From a virus, in IMG/VR virus record IMGVR_UViG_3300041411_000085, positions 23,004-87,003 of that record: 64,000 bases of DNA, one strand, 5' to 3'. The translations under genes and the position numbers were made by a program. This document shows positions 14,368 through 21,503 of this stretch, in pieces; the stretch's first letter is position 1, and each line of letters opens with the position of its first letter. A model generated the notes under the pieces. That model was not told the DNA's origin. It ran no database searches and was given only the letters and a program-made list of their open reading frames with translations.

Positions 14368-14552
14368 TTTAAACCTCTCTTACCGATCCTGTCCATCAAA
14401 GCTGACAACTGTTCGCGGTATTCGGAAGGGATTCTTGCAAACTGGTCTGGCGTCATTTGTGACGACAAAACTAAAGCTAGTTGTTCAGTCTCAAGCAGTC
14501 GCTTCTCAAGATTAGTTACAAACTTCCTTTGAACTTGAGATATTGTGGTCAT
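14364..14552 (-). CDS. Hypothetical helical protein, 62 aa
   Basis: ATG 14552 with AAGGAA 8 bases upstream is preferred over an in-frame ATG at 14603. Helical (FVTNLEKRLLETEQLALVLS). Served by the promoter at 14593-14621. Confidence 0.65.
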   Translation of the reverse strand: MTTISQVQRKFVTNLEKRLLETEQLALVLSSQMTPDQFARIPSEYREQLSALMDRIGKRGLK

Positions 14553-14592
14553 GTCATATTCCTTTGTTAGATTGTTTTGCTTTCTTGAATTG

Positions 14593-14621
14593 ATTATGGA
14601 CACCTTTCAAAGTCCTGTCAA
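14593..14621 (-). promoter_or_regulatory. Sigma70-type promoter overlapping a stop codon
   Basis: TTGACA (complement of 14616-14621) and CATAAT (complement of 14593-14598), spacer 17. The -35 shares bases with the TGA of the upstream gene. Confidence 0.75.
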
Positions 14622-14839
14622 CAACTATTTTCAGATTCTTTCTCTAACCTGTATTGACACCACGAGCTGTGGCCTTCAAGACTATAGTTAATTTCAGGTA
14701 CAGCCCTCTTGCAATGGGAGCACATCCAGTAAGGATTGTCACCACCAATAGGCTCTTTAGGGAAGTCCTCAAACCATGTTTGTTTTGGTGTTTCTGCGGC
14801 TGCCACCTTAGGTTTGAATTTCTTGAATGACTTGGACAT
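14618..14839 (-). CDS. Hypothetical zinc-finger-like protein, 73 aa
   Basis: ATG 14839 (AAGGA 8 bases upstream) is taken rather than 14875, which falls in the promoter. A basic N-terminus precedes CSHC (about 40-43) and, later, HSSWC, a Cys2-His-Cys arrangement typical of a small zinc ribbon. Function unknown. Confidence 0.65.
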   Translation of the reverse strand: MSKSFKKFKPKVAAAETPKQTWFEDFPKEPIGGDNPYWMCSHCKRAVPEINYSLEGHSSWCQYRLEKESENSC

Positions 14840-14874
14840 TTTGAAATCCTTTTGTCGTTGGGTTATGTGTGCCA

Positions 14875-14909
14875 ATTCTAAGACAACAAAAAGCCCCGGT
14901 CAAGGGGCT
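14875..14909 (-). promoter_or_regulatory. Fused terminator-promoter element
   Basis: Leftward hairpin AGCCCC/GGGGCT (14892-14909) plus a TTTTT tail ends the gene stopping at 14927. The hairpin loop is exactly TTGACC, the -35 of a promoter whose TAGAAT lies 17 bases on (complement of 14875-14880). Third and clearest example of this arrangement. Confidence 0.78.
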
Positions 14910-14926
14910 GAGGTAAATCTTTTCAC

Positions 14927-15334
14927 TTATTCATTAGGTTTTAACACCTGTTTACAGCTTTCAGAGATAACCAGCAGCTTCGAACGATTCTCAATGCTGC
15001 TTTGACTGATCACTTCAGTTATCTCTACAATCCCCTCAACCACCTCAACAAATTTCTCCAGCCTAGTTTTGAGGAAGTCGATTTCAGCCTGTTGCAAATC
15101 AAACAGTTCGTTCATTAGCTCAATACGTTCTTGTGTGTCGTCCGTAATGGGTAACGTTGTGGCTTCTTCCTTAGCAGCCTCTACCAAAGGTTCTTCCCTA
15201 TCTTCCATCAAACCAGATACTAAGGGTGTTACTTTGTAGTTTACGTCCTCAATTGCCCAAGCCTCAACCTCTTTCATAAACAAGCTGCGGCCATCTCTCT
15301 CAATCAAAAACCCTTTAACTTTTGAGTTAGTCAT
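14927..15334 (-). CDS. Hypothetical coiled-coil protein, 135 aa
   Basis: N-terminal small beta region, then a long amphipathic helix (about 67-125: RIELMNELFDLQQAEIDFLK onward) predicted to form a coiled coil. Ends in the terminator at 14892. No family recognised. Confidence 0.7.
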   Translation of the reverse strand: MTNSKVKGFLIERDGRSLFMKEVEAWAIEDVNYKVTPLVSGLMEDREEPLVEAAKEEATTLPITDDTQERIELMNELFDLQQAEIDFLKTRLEKFVEVVEGIVEITEVISQSSIENRSKLLVISESCKQVLKPNE

Positions 15335-15335
15335 T

Positions 15336-15587
15336 CTAGTTGCTCCTTGCGATAGAACGAAAAGCTTCAGCTAATGTTGGCTTAACTCTTGTTTTCCCGT
15401 CAAGGCGGGTAATCCGATACCCCTCAGAACATTTCACAATTATTCCAATGAAGTTATTACTTGCATCAAAAACTCGGCGGGTTCCGTTCCCAGCTACTGG
15501 GGAAAACGAGCCTTTTACAGATTGGGCACTTGCCATGATAATCACCTTAAGATTTATTAGGTAATAAAACCTAGAGAACCATTTCAC
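15336..15587 (-). CDS. Hypothetical protein, 66 or 83 aa
   Basis: Two starts are plausible: GTG 15587 with GGGAGG 8 bases upstream (adds a hydrophobic FSRFYYLINLKVII lead) or ATG 15536 with AAGGTG upstream (MASAQSVKGSF). The shared part is a basic beta-rich domain (NNFIGIIVKCSEGYRITRLD). Function unknown. Confidence 0.6.
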   Translation of the reverse strand: MKWFSRFYYLINLKVIIMASAQSVKGSFSPVAGNGTRRVFDASNNFIGIIVKCSEGYRITRLDGKTRVKPTLAEAFRSIARSN

Positions 15588-15660
15588 TAGGCTTGCCTCC
15601 CTGATATCGTCAGATGGCCTACTACTTAATCGCCGTCTCTTGTTGCTCCTTCATGTTCAA

Positions 15661-15689
15661 AGGATAGCGAAAGGCTTACACGAATGCAA
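15661..15689 (-). promoter_or_regulatory. Sigma70-type promoter (leftward)
   Basis: TTGCAT (complement of 15684-15689), 17 bases, TATCCT (complement of 15661-15666), with a leader of about 70 bases before the gene at 15587. Confidence 0.55.
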
Positions 15690-15707
15690 GCAACTTCTGA
15701 AAAGATT

Positions 15708-15971
15708 TTACGAATTGTAAATTAACCCTTTAGAAACAAGCACTTGCTCAATACTCCCAAGGCTGATAACATAAGCTTTAGCCTGATCTGTAGGGTATGC
15801 AACATCGAAATCAGCATCCTCAGCAAACCAAAGGTGGCTGTCTAGAAACCCTTCCAGTGTGCTAACAGGCAGATTTGAATAAGCTAGACAGTCCATTAAT
15901 GCTTCGTTGTGTACACCTTCTACTTTCAGCGAGATCAGTGTGGCCTTGATGCTGTTTTCCTGATTGTTCAT
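15708..15971 (-). CDS. Hypothetical protein, 87 aa, paralogue of 16697-16930
   Basis: Helical. Segment EALMDCLAYSNLPVSTLEGF aligns with EALSDCIYACNLGVTALEEH in the 16697-16930 product, so the two look like diverged duplicates within the operon. No domain recognised. Confidence 0.65.
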   Translation of the reverse strand: MNNQENSIKATLISLKVEGVHNEALMDCLAYSNLPVSTLEGFLDSHLWFAEDADFDVAYPTDQAKAYVISLGSIEQVLVSKGLIYNS

Positions 15972-16101
15972 TTTAGATCCCCATCTAGTTAATGTTGTGT
16001 TACAGATTCAGAGCCCGTGTAACGTTGGTGAGAGGCTCTGTTAAGGTGATGATACGCTTGTTGGATCCGATAGCAAGGGGTGTTTCACGAAATTATCACA
16101 T

Positions 16102-16650
16102 TTATTTTCCAACGATTCCTTGCAATTTCTCAGCTTGTTTCTGAAGATCCGCGATTTTTTGCACCAGAATGTCAAGCTGTTTTTGCTCTTCTGACTCAAT
16201 TTCTGGAAACTCTACAGAATCTATGACTGTCTTAAATGTAAGCTTAATTTCTTTAGCTGTGTCATGTTTAAGATCAATGCTGTCTGTGTGACAGAACGCG
16301 CCTCGCTTGTACGGGCTCAGTTTGAGGTAAAGCGAGCTTGTGTAACGTACAGAAGCGTCTTCATGGTGTTGCCACACAAACCCCTGATCAAACAGCCAGT
16401 TCTGCACGAGCCTAGAGATTTCATGAGTTGGTGTGCAGATAAACCACCTATCTTTCTTAATATCAAACACAGCCACATCCTGATTAATAATTTCTACATC
16501 ACCTTTGTCAAAATAACGGTTTACACCCGGACTACCCACCTCTTTATAATCCCAACTCCCATTCGTATTTTCAACGGCTTCAAAGACCTCACCAACCTTA
16601 TCCGCATACCAGTAGCTAGCAAATGTAGCCTTAATCACTTTAACTTTCAT
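16102..16650 (-). CDS. Hypothetical protein, 182 aa
   Basis: AGGAGAG ribosome site. Beta-rich N-terminus (MKVKVIKATFASYWYADKVG, like a small barrel), a middle with ten aromatic residues, and a C-terminal coiled coil (EEQKQLDILVQKIADLQKQA). No family recognised; about 130 bases without a clear gene follow. Confidence 0.7.
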   Translation of the reverse strand: MKVKVIKATFASYWYADKVGEVFEAVENTNGSWDYKEVGSPGVNRYFDKGDVEIINQDVAVFDIKKDRWFICTPTHEISRLVQNWLFDQGFVWQHHEDASVRYTSSLYLKLSPYKRGAFCHTDSIDLKHDTAKEIKLTFKTVIDSVEFPEIESEEQKQLDILVQKIADLQKQAEKLQGIVGK

Positions 16651-16696
16651 CTTTCTCTCCTAAACCATTAATTTAAATTATCAAAACACCAGCTAT

Positions 16697-16930
16697 TTAA
16701 AACATCCCAGTTATTTTATGCCACTGTTCTTCTACAAACGCAATGCCTCTGATGTATTCCTTGTCATCCCAAGTCGTATTAATCCACATACTAATGTGTT
16801 CTTCCAAAGCTGTGACACCTAGATTGCAAGCATAGATACAGTCAGAAAGCGCCTCTTGATAACAATCTGATTCTGTCGATTCATTTAAGACAATTTGCAA
16901 GCGTTCTTTTAGTAGATCAAGAGGGTTCAT
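16697..16930 (-). CDS. Hypothetical protein, 77 aa, paralogue of 15708-15971
   Basis: ATG 16930 overlaps the stop of the frameshifted gene upstream (ATGA) and is preferred over ATG 16945. Conserved core EALSDCIYACNLGVTALEEH followed by a Trp-rich end, shared with the 15708 product. Confidence 0.65.
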   Translation of the reverse strand: MNPLDLLKERLQIVLNESTESDCYQEALSDCIYACNLGVTALEEHISMWINTTWDDKEYIRGIAFVEEQWHKITGMF

Positions 16931-17087
16931 TTGGTTTGTTCCCATTCGTACTGTTCAAGCATCTGTTGTTGGGTAACTTCAATATGAGAGAGCCACTTTT
17001 CACTCCAAACTTCTTTGTCGGACTCTTCAAGATGATGCTGACATCATGCAACAGATCCATAATGGTTTGCATATCAATGTCGTTCAT
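16927..17087 (-). pseudogene. Frameshifted small gene (one base missing)
   Basis: ATG 17087 with GAGGA upstream opens MNDIDMQTIMDLLHDVSIIL, but the acidic C-terminus (EESDKEVWSEKWLSHIE to YEWEQTK), whose stop overlaps the next ATG, is in another frame. The length is 161 bases. Adding one G after the TTG near 17028 restores a smooth 53-residue chain. In the unshifted frame the sequence becomes unlike its neighbours and ends at 16917. Confidence 0.6.
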
Positions 17088-17238
17088 TCAAGTTTCCTCA
17101 ATTTCCATCCGTTTAACAATCTACCCAAACAATACCCCAATTTCCCTCACAAAACAACCCTTTCATGCGGCTTTTTCGTATGTTTAAGCCACGTTAGGGC
17201 TTAGTTGGTACAGCACTAGGCTGAGCGATATAGTCTGT

Positions 17239-17553
17239 TTAATTCCACTCCAAAACACTATTCTTCAATGTCTGCATCAATTCTTTATAATCCATCTCAC
17301 CGGGCTGTTGAAATTTCTTCAAGGATTCTTCCAACCACAAAGCTTCCACACCATCACATTCTATGAAATCCACAAGAGGGGTGTCTAGAATGTAGGCGTG
17401 TCCTTCATTTGTGTAGATTGTTTGCCCTGTAAGTCTACACACAAAATCTTCGTTAACTTCGATAATGGCTTCGATAATATAACAGCCATTGTGTTCCGAT
17501 AAGAGTTTACTTTGGAGGATTACTTTTTCGCCTATGCTGAAGAGGTGGTTCAT
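17239..17553 (-). CDS. Hypothetical protein, 104 aa
   Basis: SH3-like start (FSIGEKVILQSK) and beta-rich middle, then an acidic helical tail. ATGA overlap with the membrane gene upstream. Function unknown. Confidence 0.7.
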   Translation of the reverse strand: MNHLFSIGEKVILQSKLLSEHNGCYIIEAIIEVNEDFVCRLTGQTIYTNEGHAYILDTPLVDFIECDGVEALWLEESLKKFQQPGEMDYKELMQTLKNSVLEWN

Positions 17554-17735
17554 GATTTATCCTCTTTAGTGAGCACCCGTTGACTTACGTTGGATATCAG
17601 GTATCCGCTCAATATAGTCATAGTAAGAATCTGGAAATTCTCAACAGGAAGCTTGCCGATGTACAGGAATAGAAACAAGAGCATCTGCACAACGGCAGAT
17701 AGCAGAAACTTCCTAGAAATGTATTTGATATTCAT
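17550..17735 (-). CDS. Small two-span membrane protein, 61 aa
   Basis: ATG 17735 (TAATG overlap, GGAG upstream) is preferred to 17759. Hydrophobic segments at about 12-27 (SAVVQMLLFLFLYIG) and 37-52 (ILTMTILSGYLISNV). Role unknown. Confidence 0.65.
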   Translation of the reverse strand: MNIKYISRKFLLSAVVQMLLFLFLYIGKLPVENFQILTMTILSGYLISNVSQRVLTKEDKS

Positions 17736-17971
17736 TATGCAAGTTTCTCCCAATACCAACTAATAAGTTTTGATTCAGACATCGGCTCTGTTTTATCCAA
17801 AAGATCGGTGATTGCTTTCATACACTCCTGCCCATAAAGAAACCTAGCTTGTTTAAGCTCTTCACGGGCAACCACTAATTCAAGTGGGCTGTAATCAAGA
17901 GACGAATCAGCCTCTTTGTATTGCTTTTCTGCATGCTGGAGACGTTCTAGCAGTTCGGTAAGGTGGTTCAT
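17735..17971 (-). CDS. Hypothetical coiled-coil protein, 78 aa
   Basis: ATG 17971 forms an ATGA overlap with the gene upstream. Helical and charged (LLERLQHAEKQYKEADS, VVAREELKQARFLYG). No family recognised. Confidence 0.65.
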   Translation of the reverse strand: MNHLTELLERLQHAEKQYKEADSSLDYSPLELVVAREELKQARFLYGQECMKAITDLLDKTEPMSESKLISWYWEKLA

Positions 17972-18159
17972 AGGGTACACCCTTGTTGGCTCTCCAGCTG
18001 GTCAATTTTATCCAACAAGGCATGGGCAAGTTTATCACCTACAAGATCAGATGTTCTGGCTGTCCAAGGTTCTCCATTCCTGTACGCCCATAGGATATAT
18101 GTTTCCTCGCAGCGTTCAAGTCTGTATTTACCATCACCAACTTCATAAACCCTTTTCAT
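17968..18159 (-). CDS. Hypothetical protein, 63 aa
   Basis: Beta-rich start (RVYEVGDGKYRLERCEETY) then a helix. Four-base overlaps on both sides. Function unknown. Confidence 0.65.
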   Translation of the reverse strand: MKRVYEVGDGKYRLERCEETYILWAYRNGEPWTARTSDLVGDKLAHALLDKIDQLESQQGCTL

Positions 18160-18311
18160 TTCTGTACCCCAATAATCCTAGTCGTACGAGCTACACATTC
18201 CCACCCATCAAAATCTAGGAAATGATAACCTGAAGCATTACTCCACACAAGCAGAGTTTTATCTTTAATAGATTGATTTGTGTACTCTTCAAAATCTTTA
18301 ATGTTATTCAT
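18156..18311 (-). CDS. Microprotein, 51 aa
   Basis: ATGA overlaps at both ends identify it. Pattern LLVWSNASGYHFLDFDGWEC suggests a compact beta protein. No family. Confidence 0.62.
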   Translation of the reverse strand: MNNIKDFEEYTNQSIKDKTLLVWSNASGYHFLDFDGWECVARTTRIIGVQK

Positions 18312-18460
18312 TTCACCAAACCCCTTGCAAACTCCATCGCATCACTCACATTTCCAAATGTCTTAGCAGTGTTGTTAAAGATTACTGTCCATTGATTATC
18401 GCGTTTAAAGGGGAGTACACCAATGGAGTTCATGAGGGCTAGTTCATGTGAGGCATTCAT
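18308..18460 (-). CDS. Microprotein, 50 aa
   Basis: ATGA overlaps at both ends, GGAGA upstream. Contains WTVIFNNTAKTFGNVSDAME, a strand-turn-helix pattern. Function unknown. Confidence 0.62.
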   Translation of the reverse strand: MNASHELALMNSIGVLPFKRDNQWTVIFNNTAKTFGNVSDAMEFARGLVK

Positions 18461-18678
18461 TTTATATCTCCTTTCATAGCAACATCAATTGCTTTAGTGA
18501 TATGAACTTCTGAGGATTCTGTGTTCCCCGTTTCACAGTAAAAGTCTTTCCATGAATCGTTCAGATCTTCCCAAGGAATCAAACAATTCTTAACGAAAGC
18601 TTCCCAGCGTTCAGAGTTTTGAATCTGTTCGTCGGATACTTTGCGACTAACTACAGCCTTTTTCTTAGGTACGCTCAT
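18457..18678 (-). CDS. Hypothetical protein, 73 aa
   Basis: Lysine-rich N-terminus (PKKKAVVSRK), acidic Trp-rich centre. Overlaps both neighbours by 4 bases. No known motif. Confidence 0.65.
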   Translation of the reverse strand: MSVPKKKAVVSRKVSDEQIQNSERWEAFVKNCLIPWEDLNDSWKDFYCETGNTESSEVHITKAIDVAMKGDIK

Positions 18679-18890
18679 GATAGATCCTCAATCTCTTTTA
18701 AGAAGTCTTCTTTGGTCAGTTCATACACATGACCGCCTTTACACAAGGTAAAATCTTCAAAAGATTCTGTGCATTGATAAATCGTATACTCGTCATCCAT
18801 AAAGTTAAGGTGTTCAGTGATCCACACCCAAAAGAACCCGTCTGGATATTGTTTGAGGGTAAATCCCTTAGAAATCAATAACTCCTTCAT
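18675..18890 (-). CDS. Hypothetical protein, 71 aa
   Basis: AGGAGAG ribosome site; first gene after promoter 18941-18969. Aromatic strand region (YPDGFFWVWITEHLNF) with a helical end. Function unknown. Confidence 0.68.
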   Translation of the reverse strand: MKELLISKGFTLKQYPDGFFWVWITEHLNFMDDEYTIYQCTESFEDFTLCKGGHVYELTKEDFLKEIEDLS

Positions 18891-18940
18891 AACACTCTCT
18901 CCTAAATTCCTGTGATGTATTGCTGTCTTTTGATAGCCGT

Positions 18941-18969
18941 ATTGTCTCTGTTTTGGTACGGGCTGTCAA
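18941..18969 (-). promoter_or_regulatory. Sigma70-type promoter overlapping a stop codon
   Basis: TTGACA (complement of 18964-18969), 17 bases, GACAAT (complement of 18941-18946). The -35 overlaps the TGA of the cysteine-rich gene upstream. Confidence 0.65.
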
Positions 18970-19139
18970 GCGGGTTTTACAGAATTATCTACAAACCATT
19001 TACAGCCGTCATTGGGACTTTTGCAAGCTACGCACATCACCAAATACGCTTGGTACTTTGGCAGAGATTCCTGTGTGAATCTTGTGCAGGTTGACCGTCT
19101 GTCACAATCTGTTCCGTGGCATTTTACCAGATTTGTCAC
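18966..19139 (-). CDS. Cysteine-rich microprotein, 57 aa
   Basis: GTG start shares bases with the previous TGA (GTGA). Six cysteines in the pattern KCHGTDC, CT, then CVACKSPNDGC near the end, very likely a zinc-binding fold. Below 60 codons, so easily overlooked. Its stop lies in a promoter. Function unknown. Confidence 0.62.
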   Translation of the reverse strand: MTNLVKCHGTDCDRRSTCTRFTQESLPKYQAYLVMCVACKSPNDGCKWFVDNSVKPA

Positions 19140-19387
19140 ACTCTAACTCCTTCAGGAATCTCACTAAGAAATTGAGGATAGCCCCCATGATACTCAACCA
19201 CATTCTCAGTATAATCTCCATTCACTTCAAAAGACTTAGCCTCTTGGATGTGATGACTATTGATCAAGTCAAAGATGTCATGTGTAGGGATGCTGTGAGC
19301 TTCACAATACAAATCATTATCAAGATATAAACCCTCCCAGTCACCAGAACTACACTTGACTAGCGTGATGTTTTTATGTGTGATCAT
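19136..19387 (-). CDS. Hypothetical protein, 83 aa
   Basis: Mixed fold, acidic (CSSGDWEGLYLDNDLYCEAH). Overlaps its neighbours by 4 bases on both sides. No family recognised. Confidence 0.68.
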   Translation of the reverse strand: MITHKNITLVKCSSGDWEGLYLDNDLYCEAHSIPTHDIFDLINSHHIQEAKSFEVNGDYTENVVEYHGGYPQFLSEIPEGVRV

Positions 19388-19632
19388 TTTAAGTCCTCAA
19401 ATACATTATCTGGCACTATAGGTTTTTCAGTAATCAACACCCGGAAATTATCATCAGACAAATAGCTCCAACCACTACCTTCAATCCACTCGTCCGGTGC
19501 AGTTCCTCGATAATAGTTTTGCACAACAGATTGATAGGGTTGACGAACGGCTGTAGACACCCAACCTTTCCAGACAATCCAACAGTGTCCGTGGAACTTT
19601 TCAGGAAGCTCGCTTGGTTTAATCCAATTCAC
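19384..19632 (-). CDS. Hypothetical DUF551-like protein, 82 aa
   Basis: GTG start overlaps the preceding TGA. N-terminal NWIKPSELPEKFHGHCWIVW and the spaced tryptophans resemble DUF551-type small phage proteins (W...LP...VLVW), a similarity by eye only. Function unknown. Confidence 0.62.
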   Translation of the reverse strand: MNWIKPSELPEKFHGHCWIVWKGWVSTAVRQPYQSVVQNYYRGTAPDEWIEGSGWSYLSDDNFRVLITEKPIVPDNVFEDLK

Positions 19633-19785
19633 TGTTCTTCTCCCAAATCAAATTCAAGCGCTTCAATAATATTTGTAATCTCATCTGTCACAGACCAGTC
19701 ATATTCCAATTCTTTCTCCAACAAGTGTTTAGCATTTTGGGAGGAGGGTGATAGTGTTGAGAATTGTTTGTTTACGTTGGATCAT
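19629..19785 (-). pseudogene. Frameshifted small gene (one extra base)
   Basis: AGGAGG and ATG 19785 (overlapping the preceding TGA) give only 18 codons in frame 1. The +1 frame runs on as NKQFSTLSPSSQNAKHLLEK to ALEFDLGEEQ and its TGA overlaps the next GTG. The span is 157 bases, one too many. Dropping one C of ATCC directly after the start gives MINVNKQFSTLSPS, a natural reading. Start and stop coupling show that this was one gene. Confidence 0.62.
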
Positions 19786-19949
19786 ACCCACCCTCCTTTG
19801 ATTAACAAATAAGTCCACTTAGTTACCAGTACAGGCCAGAACGCAAACAACTTCAAGGTCCCTAAAGCGGAGATATTAAAGAACATTCGCCCTATGATAG
19901 CAATGATTGTACCTGTCCATAAATATAATACAACAAATGAAATAGTCAT
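19782..19949 (-). CDS. Small membrane protein, 55 aa
   Basis: ATGA overlaps on both sides. Hydrophobic from residue 2 to about 21 (ISFVVLYLWTGTIIAIIG) and again about 34-50. Its 3' end supplies the AGGAGG for the next gene. Role unknown. Confidence 0.62.
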   Translation of the reverse strand: MTISFVVLYLWTGTIIAIIGRMFFNISALGTLKLFAFWPVLVTKWTYLLIKGGWV

Positions 19950-20158
19950 TGTTTAAGTTCCGTATCAGGACGTGCTGTCCATTGCCATTCTTTACAGTTC
20001 TCTTGCCAAGCCTCTTCAAACCAATCGTTAGTATTCTCAAGACACGCCCAATACTTCCCATCACCTTCATCTTTGTAGAACCATGCTGCACAGACAAGTC
20101 CTGTAGCCGGTTGATACCATTGTGCTTCTTCTGGCGCTTTGTTCCAATCGATATTCAT
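19946..20158 (-). CDS. Hypothetical Trp-rich protein, 70 aa
   Basis: Nine tryptophans (for example EEAQWYQPATGLVCAAWF and CKEWQWTARP). Acidic. Overlaps its neighbours by 4 bases. No family. Confidence 0.66.
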   Translation of the reverse strand: MNIDWNKAPEEAQWYQPATGLVCAAWFYKDEGDGKYWACLENTNDWFEEAWQENCKEWQWTARPDTELKQ

Positions 20159-20541
20159 TTCTCATCTCCTCTCTTACTAAACGTATGCACAACTACAAGT
20201 TTCTCTTCAGAAACACAGTCTACATCATATGCGTAAGGAATCCAATCGATTGCTTCTGGTTCACCATGTTTTCCGCCACCATGCCAGTATGTGAACCCAA
20301 CCCAATCACCGTTGGGACACTGAACAGCTACAGCCTCAGATTCATAGTGTCGAGAATAGTCACAAGGGAGTCCTGTAGAAATTCCTGAACAACGAATCTC
20401 TGACTTAGCATCTTGCAAGCAATCGGCTTCGTCCCAAAAAATTTCAATATCATCTTCAGACATATTTTTAGGAAGCTTAATCTCATCCCATTCAGCTTGT
20501 AGGGCAAGGATTGCGTATTTCAGTTTGTATTCTGGTTTCAT
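20155..20541 (-). CDS. Hypothetical protein, 128 aa
   Basis: Helical N-terminus, then a Cys/His-containing beta part (CPNGDWVGFTYWHGGGKHGE). Overlaps both neighbours by 4 bases. Function unknown. Confidence 0.68.
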   Translation of the reverse strand: MKPEYKLKYAILALQAEWDEIKLPKNMSEDDIEIFWDEADCLQDAKSEIRCSGISTGLPCDYSRHYESEAVAVQCPNGDWVGFTYWHGGGKHGEPEAIDWIPYAYDVDCVSEEKLVVVHTFSKRGDEK

Positions 20542-20828
20542 TTAATATCTCCAGTAATTGGGCCAAACGATTCAAACCCACCAACACCTAAAACACAGTC
20601 GAAGTAATCGCTACCTGTTCCTGTGTATGTTGGTTGTTTCAGTTCATCTAGTCGTTCATGTACACGGTCTAGTAGTTTCTTGAGTGATAGGTTTTCTCTA
20701 ACTTGAAGTTCATACGCCTCAAATAGTTCTTCGTAGTCTTCACGTTGATACCACCAACCACTTTGATCAACGTAAGTTCCATAACCATCGCCTACTGTCC
20801 AGCAATCAGCTTTTTCAAGTTGTTTCAT
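20538..20828 (-). CDS. Hypothetical protein, 96 aa
   Basis: Aromatic N-terminus, central charged helix (LQVRENLSLKKLLDRVHERL), glycine-rich C-terminus. Overlaps both neighbours by 4 bases. No motif recognised. Confidence 0.66.
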   Translation of the reverse strand: MKQLEKADCWTVGDGYGTYVDQSGWWYQREDYEELFEAYELQVRENLSLKKLLDRVHERLDELKQPTYTGTGSDYFDCVLGVGGFESFGPITGDIK

Positions 20829-21037
20829 TCTCCAAACCCCCGAAATTCATTAACCAAAACATAACATTTACCGGTTCCCGACACGTCGCTTTTCTCCACA
20901 CCAATCACGCAGACATGCATCCCCTTACCTAGATCATCAGGACACTTTCCAACACGAATCACTAGCTCTTTTCCCGCCAAGTCTTCCCATTTGAAGATTG
21001 ATTTATCTAGGGTGTCTTTGGTGAATAGTGATGTCAT
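20825..21037 (-). CDS. Hypothetical protein, 70 aa
   Basis: Beta-rich (KELVIRVGKCPDDLGKGMHV, CYVLVNEFRGFGE). Four-base overlap downstream and 1-base contact upstream. Function unknown. Confidence 0.66.
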   Translation of the reverse strand: MTSLFTKDTLDKSIFKWEDLAGKELVIRVGKCPDDLGKGMHVCVIGVEKSDVSGTGKCYVLVNEFRGFGE

Positions 21038-21294
21038 CAGAAAACATCCTCTTCCTCATAAACCACGTTGATTCCTTTACCATACTCCTTGTAGTAACCT
21101 TTCGGGCATTTGGAATATGAATATTCTTTCCAGTCTGTAATGGTTAGCACACGCTCAGGGTAGGCTTCAATTGTAAACTTATTTCCTTCACGAATACCAT
21201 ACCAAGCACCATTGCAAACGTAATACTTGCCTGTTGATTGCTCAATTACACATAGCAGATTAGCTTCCTTTGAAAACATATAAACGTCTTTCAT
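21037..21294 (-). CDS. Hypothetical protein, 85 aa
   Basis: Beta-rich, Tyr/Cys-containing (NLLCVIEQSTGKYYVCNGAW) with an acidic tail. ATGA overlap upstream. No family. Confidence 0.66.
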   Translation of the reverse strand: MKDVYMFSKEANLLCVIEQSTGKYYVCNGAWYGIREGNKFTIEAYPERVLTITDWKEYSYSKCPKGYYKEYGKGINVVYEEEDVF

Positions 21295-21503
21295 TTAATC
21301 CTCTCCTTAGCAACCCAGACAAGTATCTCCACAGCCATCTCCTGTTGATCACTAAACTCATAGCTTCCGAAGTATTTGTAAGCTGTCTGCTCAATAGTCC
21401 ATTGTATCTCTTCCGTAGTGAAGTGTATAGCACCCTTTTGCTCAGCACTCCAAGATGTACGTTCCATGTAGAATTGATTGTATGTCCAAGTGTCGAATAT
21501 CAT
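21291..21503 (-). CDS. Hypothetical protein, 70 aa
   Basis: Aromatic-rich helical protein (FTTEEIQWTIEQTAYKYFGS). Its ATG overlaps the stop of the frameshifted gene upstream. Function unknown. Confidence 0.66.
   Translation of the reverse strand: MIFDTWTYNQFYMERTSWSAEQKGAIHFTTEEIQWTIEQTAYKYFGSYEFSDQQEMAVEILVWVAKERIK

Noticed and set aside
15990-16090. Leftward open stretch of about 30 codons (ITLTEPLTNVTRAL) after the gene ending at 16102
   Set aside because: Protein-like, but it follows TGA TAA with no start codon in frame; a fifth frameshifted gene is possible but too weak to claim.
17180-17235. tRNA-like D-arm sequence (GCTTAGTTGGTACAGCAC)
   Set aside because: No matching acceptor stem, anticodon stem or T-arm could be built; at most a remnant.
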